64,000 bases of DNA from Oopsacas minuta (lineage: Eukaryota; Porifera; Hexactinellida; Lyssacinosida; Leucopsacidae). Under the pieces are notes generated by a model. The model worked only from the letters and a program-made list of their open reading frames with translations. It had not been told where the DNA came from and made no database searches. The number at the start of each line of letters is the position of its first letter. Position 1 is the stretch's first letter. Position numbers and translations under genes: made by a program. The stretch lies in contig JAKMXF010000299.1 of the NCBI GenBank assembly GCA_024704765.1, forward strand, positions 744,001-808,000. The letters are read 5' to 3'. This document shows, piece by piece, positions 34,403-45,529 of this stretch.

Positions 34403-34499
34403 AGAGAATTGGAATAGAATTGTAAAACAATTCTATTCCAATCTCTGTGACTGCCTTAACTTATTAGCTGATTATTTTGAAATCAGCTAATAAGTTAAG
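34403..34499. repeat. Two adjacent stem-loops
   Basis: Hairpin 1 has arms AGAGAATTGGAATAGAATTGT (34403-34423, one bulged A) and 34427-34446, with a 3-base loop. Hairpin 2 has perfect 19-bp arms, CTTAACTTATTAGCTGATT (34455-34473) and its reverse complement (34481-34499), with a 7-base loop. Only 8 bases separate the two. Confidence 0.9.
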
Positions 34500-34545
34500 A
34501 CAGAAAAATGTAGCCAAATATAACAACGAGAGTGATCGTTAGAGA

Positions 34546-34702
34546 CGAGTGTTATCTTAGCAGCCGATTCAAATCCCCACTAAAGTACCTTTTTCTCAAA
34601 AAGTATGGGTTCTATTTTGAAAAGAACCATACCAGTGTCAAGAAGAAAGTTGGTACGTTTCATATCATCACTCATAATCGCCAAATTTTGCATGATGAGT
34701 AA
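34546..34702 (+). pseudogene. Coding-like tail, left inverted arm
   Basis: An open frame enters from 34546 and ends at TAA 34700-34702. It encodes a basic, Phe/Tyr-rich peptide (KSPLKYLFLKKYGF, then ITHNRQILHDE). The identical reading exists in the right arm on the other strand. No known domain was recognised and no start codon is contiguous. Confidence 0.4.
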
Positions 34703-35496
34703 GCAATTTTGCATTACATTTTGGTCGAGGTTTTTTATTAATATCTCCTGAAATAATTGTGATAATAACTTCTCATTTTAATCATATTTACATTTCACTT
34801 GGTACATTGTGTATATTCAATTTGAAATTAAAATAATTATTTTTGAAAAAGTTATGAACGCTCAAACTTTACACAGGAATTACATAGACAACCAGTTTTT
34901 GCTTGATGATTTGTATGCTTTGTAGCTATGTATTGATTACTTGAATATTCTTAGTGTAAATTTACTTAAGATGACTAAATTCTTAAGGTCAAATGTATTT
35001 CTTCTCAATTATTAGGACCAGTTATGTCAGTTTAGATTTTTGAACTTAGCATTAAATTAAGAATGTAATATCAATCAACAAAGCATTTGTAACACTGTAA
35101 TTGATTTATTTCGTTTCTCACAACCTTAATACTTTTGATATTCTTCAATTTCATTTTATTTCAACTTCATTCTTCCACAAATTTTCTTCATACAACGGTC
35201 CTACTAAATTTCATTTCAATTCAATCATGTGAGTATCTTTCTTAATTCATTTTGTAATGTTACACAGTCAGCTCTCGGTATATCGAACATGGATAATTAG
35301 AAATCCTCGCTATATCGAAGTCTGAGATTATACAATATAGTCACAAATCGTTAAAGAAACATAAATGTCATCAGTTATATTGAAATCCGCGTATTTAGAA
35401 GTGATTATTGCGGTTCTTTGTTTCCGATATAAGGGGAGTTGACTGTAGTTATATGCAAATGTGTCAGAAAATTAGTCGTTCTTTTTGGTATAGATT

Positions 35497-36600
35497 GTGT
35501 TCTTACTTCCAACCATGACATCTCTGGAACAATTTGTAACTGCAATTACCCAACTGGGCTACAATGATTTTGATAAACTTAAGGTAGCCTTGGATAACGG
35601 AGACAGGCGAAGGGCGAAGTCAGTATGGGGAAAGTTATCCATTCTCATATTCAATAAGAATAAGCCAAACACACGTGCTCCTCTCTACTTAAAATGGAAA
35701 CTAAATCGCAATCATTTTCAGGATTATATAAAACAAAGTATGGAAGGTAACAGCCGTAAGTTGAATAGCGATTCTGGTACTGATATATTCCAGTTGGCTG
35801 TAGAACACGTTAGCACCAGGTTAGATTCAGATAGTATTTATGTTAATAGTTTAGATCCTAGTAATATTAGTAGTAGTCAATTAGATACAGATTTTAGTGT
35901 AGATAGCTTGGAGCGGGAAGTGTCAAATAGCAAATTCTTAGGCTATTGACATCTGGTTGCGAACAACCTGAACTATATAGTTTGAAGAGTACCCTGTCTT
36001 CTTCTCCTCCTCAGACTGAGGTCACCGATACCCTCTTTTGGACGTACATTGATTGTGATAATCTTCTATGGTTAGACGCACTGAAATTTTTAGGGTCAGA
36101 ATGTCCTCTTATTAGTGGCGAATTCATGCTCATTAATGGGATAATCTATGAGGAGTGCAAAAAATGTAATGAGTTTCTATATGAGCAACTAAGAAACTTC
36201 AGGCTTGTTAAGAGAGATAGTTGCTTATTAGAAGCATGGATATTAGTTGGCAACATCAACGGTCGAATTTGGATTTGTTTGGAAGTGCTTATCTCATTAT
36301 CACAGTTGCACAACTCGTGGAATTTCTTAACTTTGCTTTATCCATTCGAGAAAATATGGATCTAATATTTTCATTTCATTCAACTCTATCAGAAAACTAG
36401 GCACGGTTAAGTCTTCAAAAATTCCGTTGTTGGTTGATTCACATCCAAACATGTTATCTAAACTTGCACTTGATATTGGTCACTCAGAAACTAGTGTTGT
36501 CATCGATAAATATAACGTTAATCATGTGTCACTTGTCCCAATCCTAGATGATGGTGATATTCTGAATGAGGTAATCATTACCAGCCCATACTATCTCTAA
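35497..36600 (+). pseudogene. Unrecognised gene remnant inside the inverted unit
   Basis: Three consecutive open stretches lie in three frames. The first (35515-35949, from ATG in MTSLEQFVTAI) is about 144 codons, with a helical basic first half (RRRAKSVWGKL, APLYLKWKLNRNHF) and a Ser/Asp-rich second half. The second (35946-36365) overlaps its stop and has no ATG. It contains a cysteine cluster, EECKKCNEFL. The third (about 36377-36600) reads IPLLVDSHPNMLSKLALDIG. The order suggests one original gene broken by two frameshifts. I do not recognise the family. Its place between the inverted arms makes it the candidate cargo or transposase of that unit. Confidence 0.4.
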
Positions 36601-37600
36601 TTTATTATTAAAAGCAACCTAATCATTGGTTTCAATTTATGGCAGCGAAAATTATATATTTACCAACAAGATTATTAGTGAAACAATAAATATTTTGTAT
36701 AAATGAATTTTGAATATTTTGTGAGATCTCATCTAAATATATAAATTGATTGTGACAAAAATCACAAATGTAAGTATATACGTATATGTATCGACAGTTG
36801 GATTATATGGAACTATTTTATGACCTTTTCTCTAACCAAGATACGTTTAAAAGCTGGATTATATTACGCAGGATTTGGAAACTAACACAACACCAATATG
36901 CAAAGTTCTGGAAGATATATTCAGAGTAAAGTAAACAATGAACATGAAAATCTATATTCTTATCCTTACAATTATCTTAATCAATCTAGGAATTATATCT
37001 ACAAATCTCTCTTACAAACATTAATTTTACAATTTGTACAAATTTGAATTAGAAAGAAGTTACTATCTATTTTTGGAGCATTCATTTGCAAACCCATGTC
37101 CTGGAGTTAACTCTCGATTATCTTACCATTCTGGCATTAATAATTACAAATCGAAGTGTTGATCGTCTCTTCAAATCTTATCTGCTCAAGATATTTGTTA
37201 CTCTTCCTTATATAGCTGTAAAGATTTTGCATAATAGTACCACCTGTTTTAGGTTTAGCCTGTTCTAATAGACAAGGGAAATTCAATCAGTATTTCTCAT
37301 TAGTTCATCAATCAGTTCAATACAGAAAAGATAGACAGACAAACTATAATATCTGGTTAATTAGTATCTTGTAATACTTTTCGATTTGCTTACTCTTTTC
37401 TATTCAAAAAGTAATGTTTTGTATAATGTATGGTAACTGTAATTACAATGGTGTTGTGTTATTTATTATATTTCAAATATCTTCTGATTATTATCTAGAA
37501 ACCACAATAGAATTGGAACTATAGAATTGAAAATGATACTAAATCCTTATCAAAATTTACGTACACTGTAATGTCATACATACTTCATTATTGATAGTAC
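36601..37600. other. AT-rich interior of the inverted unit
   Basis: No coding region was recognised. Confidence 0.5.
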
Positions 37601-37795
37601 AAACTGGTAGTCTATGTAATTCCTATGTAAAGTTTGGGCGTTCATAACTTTTCAAAAATAATTATTTTAATTTCAAATTGAATATACACAATGTACCAAG
37701 TGAGATGTAAATATGATTAAAATGAGAAGTTATTATCACAATTATTTCAGGAGATATTAATAAAAAACCTCGACCAAAATGTAATGCAAAATTGC

Positions 37796-37963
37796 TTACT
37801 CATCATGCAAAATTTGGCGATTATGAGTGATGATATGAAACGTACCAACTTTCTTCTTGACACTGGTATGGTTCTTTTCAAAATAGAACCCATACTTTTT
37901 GAGAAAAAGGTATTTTAGTGGGGATTTGAATCGGCTGCTGAATCGGCTGCTAAGATACACTCG
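37796..37963 (-). pseudogene. Coding-like tail, right inverted arm
   Basis: Mirror of 34546-34702. The frame on the minus strand is open back to about 37996 and ends after ITHNRQILHDE. It includes the duplicated RFSSRF caused by the 12-bp tandem repeat. Confidence 0.4.
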
Positions 37964-39357
37964 TTCGTTAGAGCAATTCATTTCACAAGATGTCATAAGG
38001 ACAAGTTGTATCTCGGCAAGTTATAGTTACTGCCCTCACATTGAGCAACATTTTCTTTAGCTATAGAAGCTAAATCTTGATATACATCGGTATCAGTTAA
38101 AGCTGATGCCCAGGTTGTGAACCTTTCATTATCGACAAGCTCATTCAAACACTGGTGGTTATTAGCTGAGCTCCAAGCTGGTTTTATCACTTACGTATAA
38201 TTGGTGATTGAGAAACTAATGATTCTTTAACTGTTCCTAGAGCCTCCTTAGTGAACAGAAATAATTTAGTATCGAAAAAAATGTCTGATAAATTGACACT
38301 AATAGATAGATTTGTTGTTACAAGGAATGAATGGCCGGAAACCGATAAGGGAGATTCCTGGATAATTGAATATAAATTTCCCTCTACAAGGAGCTGAGTA
38401 GATAAATCAGAACGTACTAAAGTCGATGCTTATGAATTCAAAGCAACGGATTGGATATCTTTCACATTTCTCAGCCATGAATTTTACAATTTGTCCCTGT
38501 TCCCCTGAAGATTGTTACCGTAGACTAGTTACTTAACCCATATACGTATATTTTGGATTCCTACAGGAAGAAGCACCAAGAGTGCCTGGGAGAAGTTCTT
38601 TGGTAATACCAATGGATTTTAGAGTGAGATAAACTGCTGTAACTCCACTGGCAAAGACAAATCTAAAATAGGGGTTTGGTGGCACAAGCCCATCATACAC
38701 GATGAAAAAAAGTTGCATAGTTGAATAGTGTGGGTCACAAAATAAACTAATATAGATTGGTCTTTACTTCTGTTCTACCCTACAATTCAGAAATTCTTGT
38801 TTACCCTGCGAGTCTAACAAACATGTCTTCATTTCAATGTACGTAATATCACAAATTTGTATAGAACATTTTGAATTTTGTTGAGCCCACCATGCACGAT
38901 GCAACTTTGTTGCATGGAAATTTCAAATTGAAATGAATTTATTTTGGAATTGATATAAGTTGAAATTCAAATATACGAATAGAGAAGCATTATGTGATTG
39001 GTCTAAAAATGACTTTATTATATAGGAATAATTATTGTTTAGAACTGTGGACTGAGAAACGATTGTAGATACAGTTGTCTGGTTTATTGTAGCAAGAAAA
39101 CAAGTCGTAAATCAGTTGGTTTTTCAAAATGTAATATTTCGAAAAGAAAATTTTTTAAAAGAAATTTAAAAGCATAATTTAACAACCCTCAATAGTATTC
39201 AGAAAAATTATATCAAAAGAATAATGAGAAGCCGTATAATAACACATTAGAGTTGACACGTTTGGAAAAATGTTGAAAACCATCACACATTTGAGATTTC
39301 TGATGACATTTTTCGTAATCCAACAACGCTATACTTTCGAATAACAGCAAGTTTTCT
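37964..39357. other. Stretch with short unassigned frames
   Basis: Frames at 37993-38190 and 38533-38718 (minus) and from about 38281 (plus, MSDKLTLIDRFVVTRNEWPE, broken by a stop) have amino-acid compositions that look coding-derived. None shows a family motif I recognise. They could be remnants of neighbouring elements. Confidence 0.35.
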
Positions 39358-41966
39358 CTAGCAATACGGAAAGTTGGCCAAATACACGATTGAAGTGAAC
39401 ACGTTTGTTTGATTCGAATTGGCTGCTAACTTTTTCTCCGTATGCGCCTGAAGGTGTACTAACATTGAATATTTTCCGTATAGTAACAAGGATTCTAACC
39501 ATCGTAGAGGTATTATTACGATATCCTTCACAACATTTTCATTTTGAATCTCAAGAGCGGATAATGTTAGAGCATTAAAAACCTTTAGAACCAATCTGAC
39601 ATTCTGTCTTTCTATGCTAGAAGGAAAACAAGCTTTCAATGTTAATTGAGGAGCCAATTTCGCTAGACTTCCTCTTTCAGAGCTGGATAGTATGCGTAAA
39701 TCTTGAAAAGAAGCTGAATTGAGACAATGGGGTACAGGCATTTATCAATCTCAAAATCTTCAAACTTGGGGAAATAAATTCTTCTGATTCGACCAATTAT
39801 TACGTATACTGTTTAAAATATGACTAAATCAAATGTGAGAAAGACAAATCTGGTAGGATCAAATGGGTGAGGCACCCTAGTTTCAAATTTGCCACTCAGA
39901 GAAAATAGTCCGAAATATTTACATTCAAAGGATAGTTGTCAGTTGAAATTACCCGTATACGTAAACCACAATTCTCAATATCAATGATACACTCTTTGAT
40001 GATGGGAAATATCTTACAGCGGAAATAGACATGCTAGTAAACTTGAAATACTAAACCATTTCTATATATCATTATCGCGAACACAGTTACGGTTGGCGCC
40101 TCTTGGTCCCAATTATGAGCTAAGTATTTCATCCTTTTATAAGTAATATAAGATTTAACGTATATTTCATCCATTTGAACTATAACATTTCTCTCCAGTG
40201 AACTGAAGCAAGAAGTAGCTTGGGTGAGATATGTAGAGAAATTATTTTCAATGCCAAACGAAGAATACAATATATTTAACGTCTGAACATGCGGTAGAGA
40301 AAGATACTCTCCTGGAGATATACATAACATGCTGGAGAGATGAGATGAGTCATAATTGACATGACTTGAGTAATGATATTGTACCATCGCCTGTTCTTTG
40401 GAATAAATATATTATCTAATTCACAGAGGATAAATTGCAGCTTAGCTATAACTGAGGAAGAATAGTTCTCACTATCCTCTATGCTAGTTAAATCAACAAC
40501 CTTCTCTTTGGCACAAGGAATAAGAAATGTATGTGATTTAGTATAATGACCATCAAATACAGAGGAAATTGATGTAATAATGACTACCAAATGACTCCCA
40601 AAGTATTTACATTTTAGGCTATTTCTATATATATGTGCCTAAATTATGTAATTATATATCTATTGGATGTTTTGGCCTGTACTCGAATTTATTCACACAA
40701 CTAAAAATCTTAGAAATTTACACCACTCAATCAAACAGTTTCGTACCCAAGTGTAACAAATTTCAGCGGTTTGTGCAAATATACAATAAACGATTCCAAA
40801 GATTCATTACTTTGAGAGAATAATATGGAGCATAAACTAGAATTTTCTGCTCGATTATAGATACGTCGTTTTTCGTCAACCGTTAGTAGTGTTCTTAAAT
40901 ACTTGTTCAAGCGTAATTCTATATACAAAAAGGTTTCATTGATCGTGTGTCGTACATGTCTATGCTACATTCTTGGGCTTTTCGGATTGCTATATATAAT
41001 ATTACTAATATTTTCAAGGTTGTGGCAGGGTACGTGTATATTTCCCGAAATTGACGAATACATGCCACAATGAATACTAAACCTGGCCCAATATGGTGAT
41101 GTAAGTTTTAACTTCCAGGAACAATAATAAGGTGTGAATTATGACGTCAAAATGATGTGAAAGGGCCAAAAAATTAGTTTTCAGTATAAAACTGGGAATT
41201 TATTGAATGTGAACTTGGTGAAATTCGTAAGACATTTGCACATTAAGTAATGAAAGCATAGTGTCTGAGGAGTATATCCTGAAATTGTAAAAAATTAGAG
41301 AAAAAATAACATGGTGTTGATGACGCTGCATGTGTAAAATACGTGAGATGAATGAAAGTTTTGGAAAATATTGTCAAAGAAGATAATTCTTCAGCTAATT
41401 ACATAAGTTGATATTTGTTTTTGAAAAAATTCCAAATTTACTCCAAATTTTCCAGATCTACAAGTATTACAACATCGTTAGCTTTCAGATCCTCTAAATT
41501 TCTGATGATAAATTGGTGTTTGGTCTCAATCTCAGATTTAGGACTAAGCAGAATGGTTTGATTCAACATTTCTTTCTCTCTTGATTCATAAGACAAAAGA
41601 ATGCGTTTGCTTGTCGATGTTGATGAATAATATGAGGTACAACCAGGGAGTAAACAGTGAGCTGCTTTTTCACCTTAAGTTTATCGCGAGGTACACTAGT
41701 GAAAGTACCTTATCTATTGGGAACCTTATGAAATACTCAACACCTTATTCACGGAAATACTTAATACATATATTAACATACTTGAGACGATCAATATCTT
41801 CACGGTGAAGAGCGGGTATCCAGGCCTGTTTAAGTTCACGTGGATACTCTGGCATTCTAAATATGTAGTACTCTGTCATCTGGGTAATAATTTCTTGTGC
41901 AACCAGGGGCAGAACAGGTACGGCATCGGAGAGATACAACATACAAGCTAATAGTGAAAGAAGCAT
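39358..41966 (-). pseudogene. P-element-like (THAP) transposase relic
   Basis: Read from 41966 downwards. A THAP-type zinc finger comes first, with C-x4-C (CSAPGC) in one frame and, after a frameshift, FRMPEYPRELKQAWIPALH then KYVNICIKYF. The HF expected of THAP is changed to YF. Later blocks fit THAP9/P transposases: IFIPKNRRWYNIITQVM (about 40400), VQMDEIYVKSYITYK with the catalytic-type DE (about 40170), and LAPQLTLKACFPSSIERQNVRLVLKVFN (about 39590-39680). Each block is in a different frame with stops between. The intact family makes 8-bp duplications. I could not find the element ends. Family assignment is by motif memory. Confidence 0.7.
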
Positions 41967-42053
41967 AAATGACTCATAAAATGAAAATAGGAATGCGATG
42001 AACTATCATTACTAGTAACTAGAGTATGTCAGTGAAAAAATTATTTTTGTATA

Positions 42054-42520
42054 TACAGTGGAACCCCACTTAACGGCCACCCCAGAATAGCTGCCACCTC
42101 GATATACCGGCCACTGTTTAAAGTCCCGTTTAATATACTATAGACATTAACATTAATTTATTTCAGAATTCCGGCTACTCCGCTATTCCGAATTACGGCC
42201 ATACTTTTAGAACGAAACCCTATTTTAACCTCAGAATTATGGCCAATCTTAACAATAGGAATCACTATTGGATGTTTGAAAAAGAAAACAATTTCTGGAC
42301 AATTAAATAACAATACATTGGATAGTATACATATAAATGCAAAGCAGATTAATGAGACAGTAATTCATACTTTATTAATGGCATCGAGCAACGCAATGAG
42401 CTGGATCTCAAATTATAGTATGGTAAATATTAATAGAATATGGTTTATTTCAAAAAGTTTCACAATTACGGCCATTTTTCTCGGTCCCGTGGGTGACCGT
42501 ATTTCTGGGGTTCCACTGTA
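42054..42520. mobile_element. Pogo/Tigger-type MITE with long inverted ends
   Basis: TACAGTGGAACCCCACTTAA at left faces CTGGGGTTCCACTGTA at right. Inner parts (CGGCCACC and GGTGACCG) also pair. TA is present at both outermost ends. 'GGCCA' phrases recur inside (GAATTACGGCCATA, AATTACGGCCATTT). A 91-codon frame inside has no recognisable domain. Confidence 0.8.
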
Positions 42521-42711
42521 TATCAATTATGTTGAAGTTAAACTTGGTTGATATAATCAGCTGATGAATTATCCTGGTACAAAAAACTTAAGTTACTATT
42601 AGCACACATCCTAAGTGACCAGCATTAATTACAATAACTTGTATTACGAAATTTTAAAAATTCGAATTCTTCTTATAAATAATGCTAATTATCCACTCAA
42701 TGTTATGTTAG

Positions 42712-45529
42712 TGTAGGAACCTAGATGCTGGTAAACATAGATCAGTAGATTTGTTGTGTTTGATATTTAGTAACCTTAGAACATTTAGTTACTAATAGAT
42801 ATATTCTATTAGTTTTAGATAGGCATTCAATAAAATTTGTATAAAGATAGAAATATGGTCGGGAAACATGGTATCCTGAATGAATTTGAGGCCAGTAAAG
42901 AGGACTGGACTTCATATACAGAACGCTTACAACATTACTTTGCAACTAATGAAGTTGACTCTGTTGAAAAGCAGCGGGCAATATTCCTGAGTATATGTGG
43001 GGCACAAACCTGTGGGCTTTTGAAGAACTTACTAGCACCTGAGAAGCCAACGGAAAGGAGCTTTTCAGAACTGGAGGAGTTGATGAGGAATCACATACCA
43101 CCAAGCCTATCGGGAATGTTGAAAGATTTATATTTTACTCGAAAAATCGCAAAGAAGGGGAATCAGTTTCTGAACACGTTGCTGAGTTGAATAAATTGTC
43201 GGAGCACTGTGGTTTCGGGGATGCTGTCAATGATATACTACGGGATAGACTTGTGTTCGGACTAAATGACGTGGGGATACAACGTCGGTTGCTGTCTGAA
43301 GAAGAGTTGACATATAAATAGTCATTAGAACTGGCACAAGGGATTGAAGCCGCTGAGCGTAATTTGCAAGAATTACAGTTTTCAAAAACTGTCTGATGAC
43401 AAAGTGTTCAATGTTAAGTGGGCCGCACAGAAAACGCAAAACTGTAAATGCAATCGTTGTGGGGAGGACCACATTGCGACTGACTGCCGATTCAAAGGAG
43501 CGTCTTGTCACAACTTCGGGAAGCAGGGTCACATCGCCCGAGCTTGGAAGAGCAAATCGAAGCGGCTTTCACCTAAGTATACTCAACCAAAAGACACACA
43601 TCAAATGCAGAGCGAGGAAAAACAATCAAAGTCGAAGGATAATCAGGATTCCGGAGAATACTCTCTTTTTAATGTTCAGGAAAAGGACAATTTTCCTAGC
43701 AGGTCCCTGTGTCGATCAATGGGGCGGAATTGACCATGGAAGTGGACACCGGTGCTACTTTATCAATTATCAGTTACGGAACATACCAACGGTTATAGAG
43801 CAAAGAAACCGATCCAAGAGTAGAACCATCCAAGGCTCGCCATAGGACATAACTGGAGAAGTTAATGAGGTACTGTAAGGTTCAGGTTGAGATGATTTTT
43901 GGCAGCCAACGAGTGCTTGTCGTGTGATAGTCGTCCAAAGAAATGGTCCTGAGCCTTCTCGGGCGGAATTGGTTGAAGAACTAGACTGGTCCTAACTTTA
44001 CCAAATTCGTACTTCAAGAAATGTCACTGACGTTTTAGACCACTATAAATCGTTATTTTCAGATAAGCTTGGGAGAGTAGAAAGTATTGTTGCGAGGAAT
44101 GTATAGACTCAAGTGCTAAGCCAAGATTCTTCCGTGCTAGGGCGGTACCTTTTTGCGTTATGAGGAAAGGTTGAGGAGGAACAAAACCCCTAGAGAGCCA
44201 AGGTATCATCGAAACTGTTCGCTTTGCTAATTAAGCAGCCCCAATAGTACCTACTGTCAAACCTGACAGTTCAGTTCGCTTATGCGGTGACTACAAAGTA
44301 ACAGTTAATCGGGCAGCAAGAGTTGATACCTACCCCCTGCCGCGCATTGATGACTTGCTTAACTTCCCTGTCTGGTTGCCAGTCATTCACTAAGTTAGAC
44401 CTAGCACATGCTTACCTACAGATTCCGTTGGAAGAACAATCTAAGATATAGACCACAGTTAACACTCATAAAGGGTTGTTCCAATATACTCATCTACCTT
44501 TTGGTCTATCAAGAGCAGCTGCTATTTTCAGAAGGCGAGAATTACTACGGGAAGTTTCTGCCAAACCTTTCAACCTTGTTGGCGCCATTGCACAAGTTAC
44601 TTAACAAACAATCTTCGTGGAGTTGGAAAGAGGAATAAAGGGAAGCTTTCATAAAGGCTAAAGAATTGCTGATTTCTCCTAAACTACTTGTACATTTTGA
44701 TCCCAAGAGGGATCTAGTGGTGACTTGTGATGCGTCACCTAACGGGATTGGAGCAGTACTATCTCATATTTGGGAGGACGGTAGTGAGAAACCCATTTAC
44801 TATGCATCTCGTTCACTAGCAGCTGCTGAAAAAGAATTACTCTCAACTGGATAAGGAAGGATTGGCAATTTTATTTGTAGTCAAGAAATTCCATCAATAT
44901 TTATATGGTCGGGTATTACAATAAAATCAGATCATAAGCCCGTTCAGTATATTTTGGACATGAACATCCTGTTCCTTCGATGGCATCAGCTAGGATACAA
45001 AAGTGGGCCCTCACCTTAGCGGCATACAATTATAGAGTAATGTACAAACCAGGACCAGAGATAGGTCATGCAGACGGATTGAGCCGTCTTCCGCTTCCGG
45101 ACGCTTCACCAACAACAGCCCCCCCCATACTAGGCGAGATTATCCATTCTAGTTAAAGGCCACCCAACCATCACAAATCTTTGAATACGCGACATTATCG
45201 GATGCGTTTTGCCCATTTGGCAATCTGCTAAGCGTTTAGTTGTGATCGGTCCATACTCTCGTTTGAGATCAATGCCCCAGAGAACATCGAACACAGGTTT
45301 GCACCTGCGCTACGGCGATCTGCAAGGATTAGACGCCCGCCTGATAGGTACGAACCAGAAATTTAGTTGCGGTTACTGACTTCGATTAATGGAAAGGGGT
45401 GTAGTAACCTAGATACTTATAAACATAGATCAGTAGTTTGTTGTGTTTTGGTATTTAGTAATCTTAGAAACGTTTAGTTACTAATATATTTATTCTATTA
45501 GTTTTAGATAGGCATTCATTAAAACTGTA
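42712..45529 (+). mobile_element. Ty3/Gypsy LTR retrotransposon, internally deleted
   Basis: The 5' LTR (42712-42841) and 3' LTR (45400-45529) are both about 130 bp and begin TGTAG. They share AAACATAGATCAGTAG and TTTTAGATAGGCATTCA. A polypurine tract GGAAAGGGG sits directly before the 3' LTR. The interior is only 2.56 kb, about half of a complete element, because part of reverse transcriptase and nearly all of integrase are missing. LTR 3' boundaries and the target duplication are not clear. Confidence 0.85.
42855..45150 (+). pseudogene. Gypsy gag-pol remnant
   Basis: Gag opens at 42855, thirteen bases after the LTR, and runs to about 43390 with frameshifts. One intact zinc knuckle C-x2-C-x4-H-x4-C lies near 43443, and a second is degenerate. 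The protease motif VDTGAT follows near 43741. Reverse transcriptase begins about 44100 and contains the substrate-side block ending in the FTKLDLAHAYLQIP region. At about 44533 it jumps directly to the connection region (ENYYGKFLPNLS), so the segment with the catalytic Asp pair is deleted. RNase H follows (DASPNGIGAVL). The frame ends after HADGLSRLP, and integrase is absent apart from a short tail. Several stops are present. The copy cannot move by itself. Confidence 0.85.

Larger units (their letters stand above)
34546..37963. repeat. 3.4 kb unit bounded by about 0.36 kb inverted repeats
   Basis: 34546-34907 and 37601-37963 are inverted copies with high identity. The right arm has one extra 12-bp tandem duplication (AGCAGCCGATTC). 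Each arm contains the same outward-to-inward coding-like tail of about 45 codons ending in ITHNRQILHDE and a stop (34568-34702 plus; 37796-37927 minus). The outer boundaries lack a recognisable target duplication. Long inverted arms can mark a transposon or an inverted duplication. The class is undecided. Confidence 0.7.

Noticed and set aside
35497-36600. Possible intact host gene in the inverted unit
   Set aside because: The three stretches are in different frames, the second lacks an ATG and no splice sites reconcile them convincingly, so it is listed as a broken gene.
42276-42551. 91-codon frame inside a pogo-type MITE as a remnant transposase
   Set aside because: No CENP-B, HTH or DDE motif can be read. 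It also runs beyond the element's right end.
43227-43845. Overlapping open frames of 100-150 codons on both strands in the Gypsy interior
   Set aside because: They are shadow frames of the decayed gag/protease. The gag zinc knuckle and protease motif read in only one frame each.
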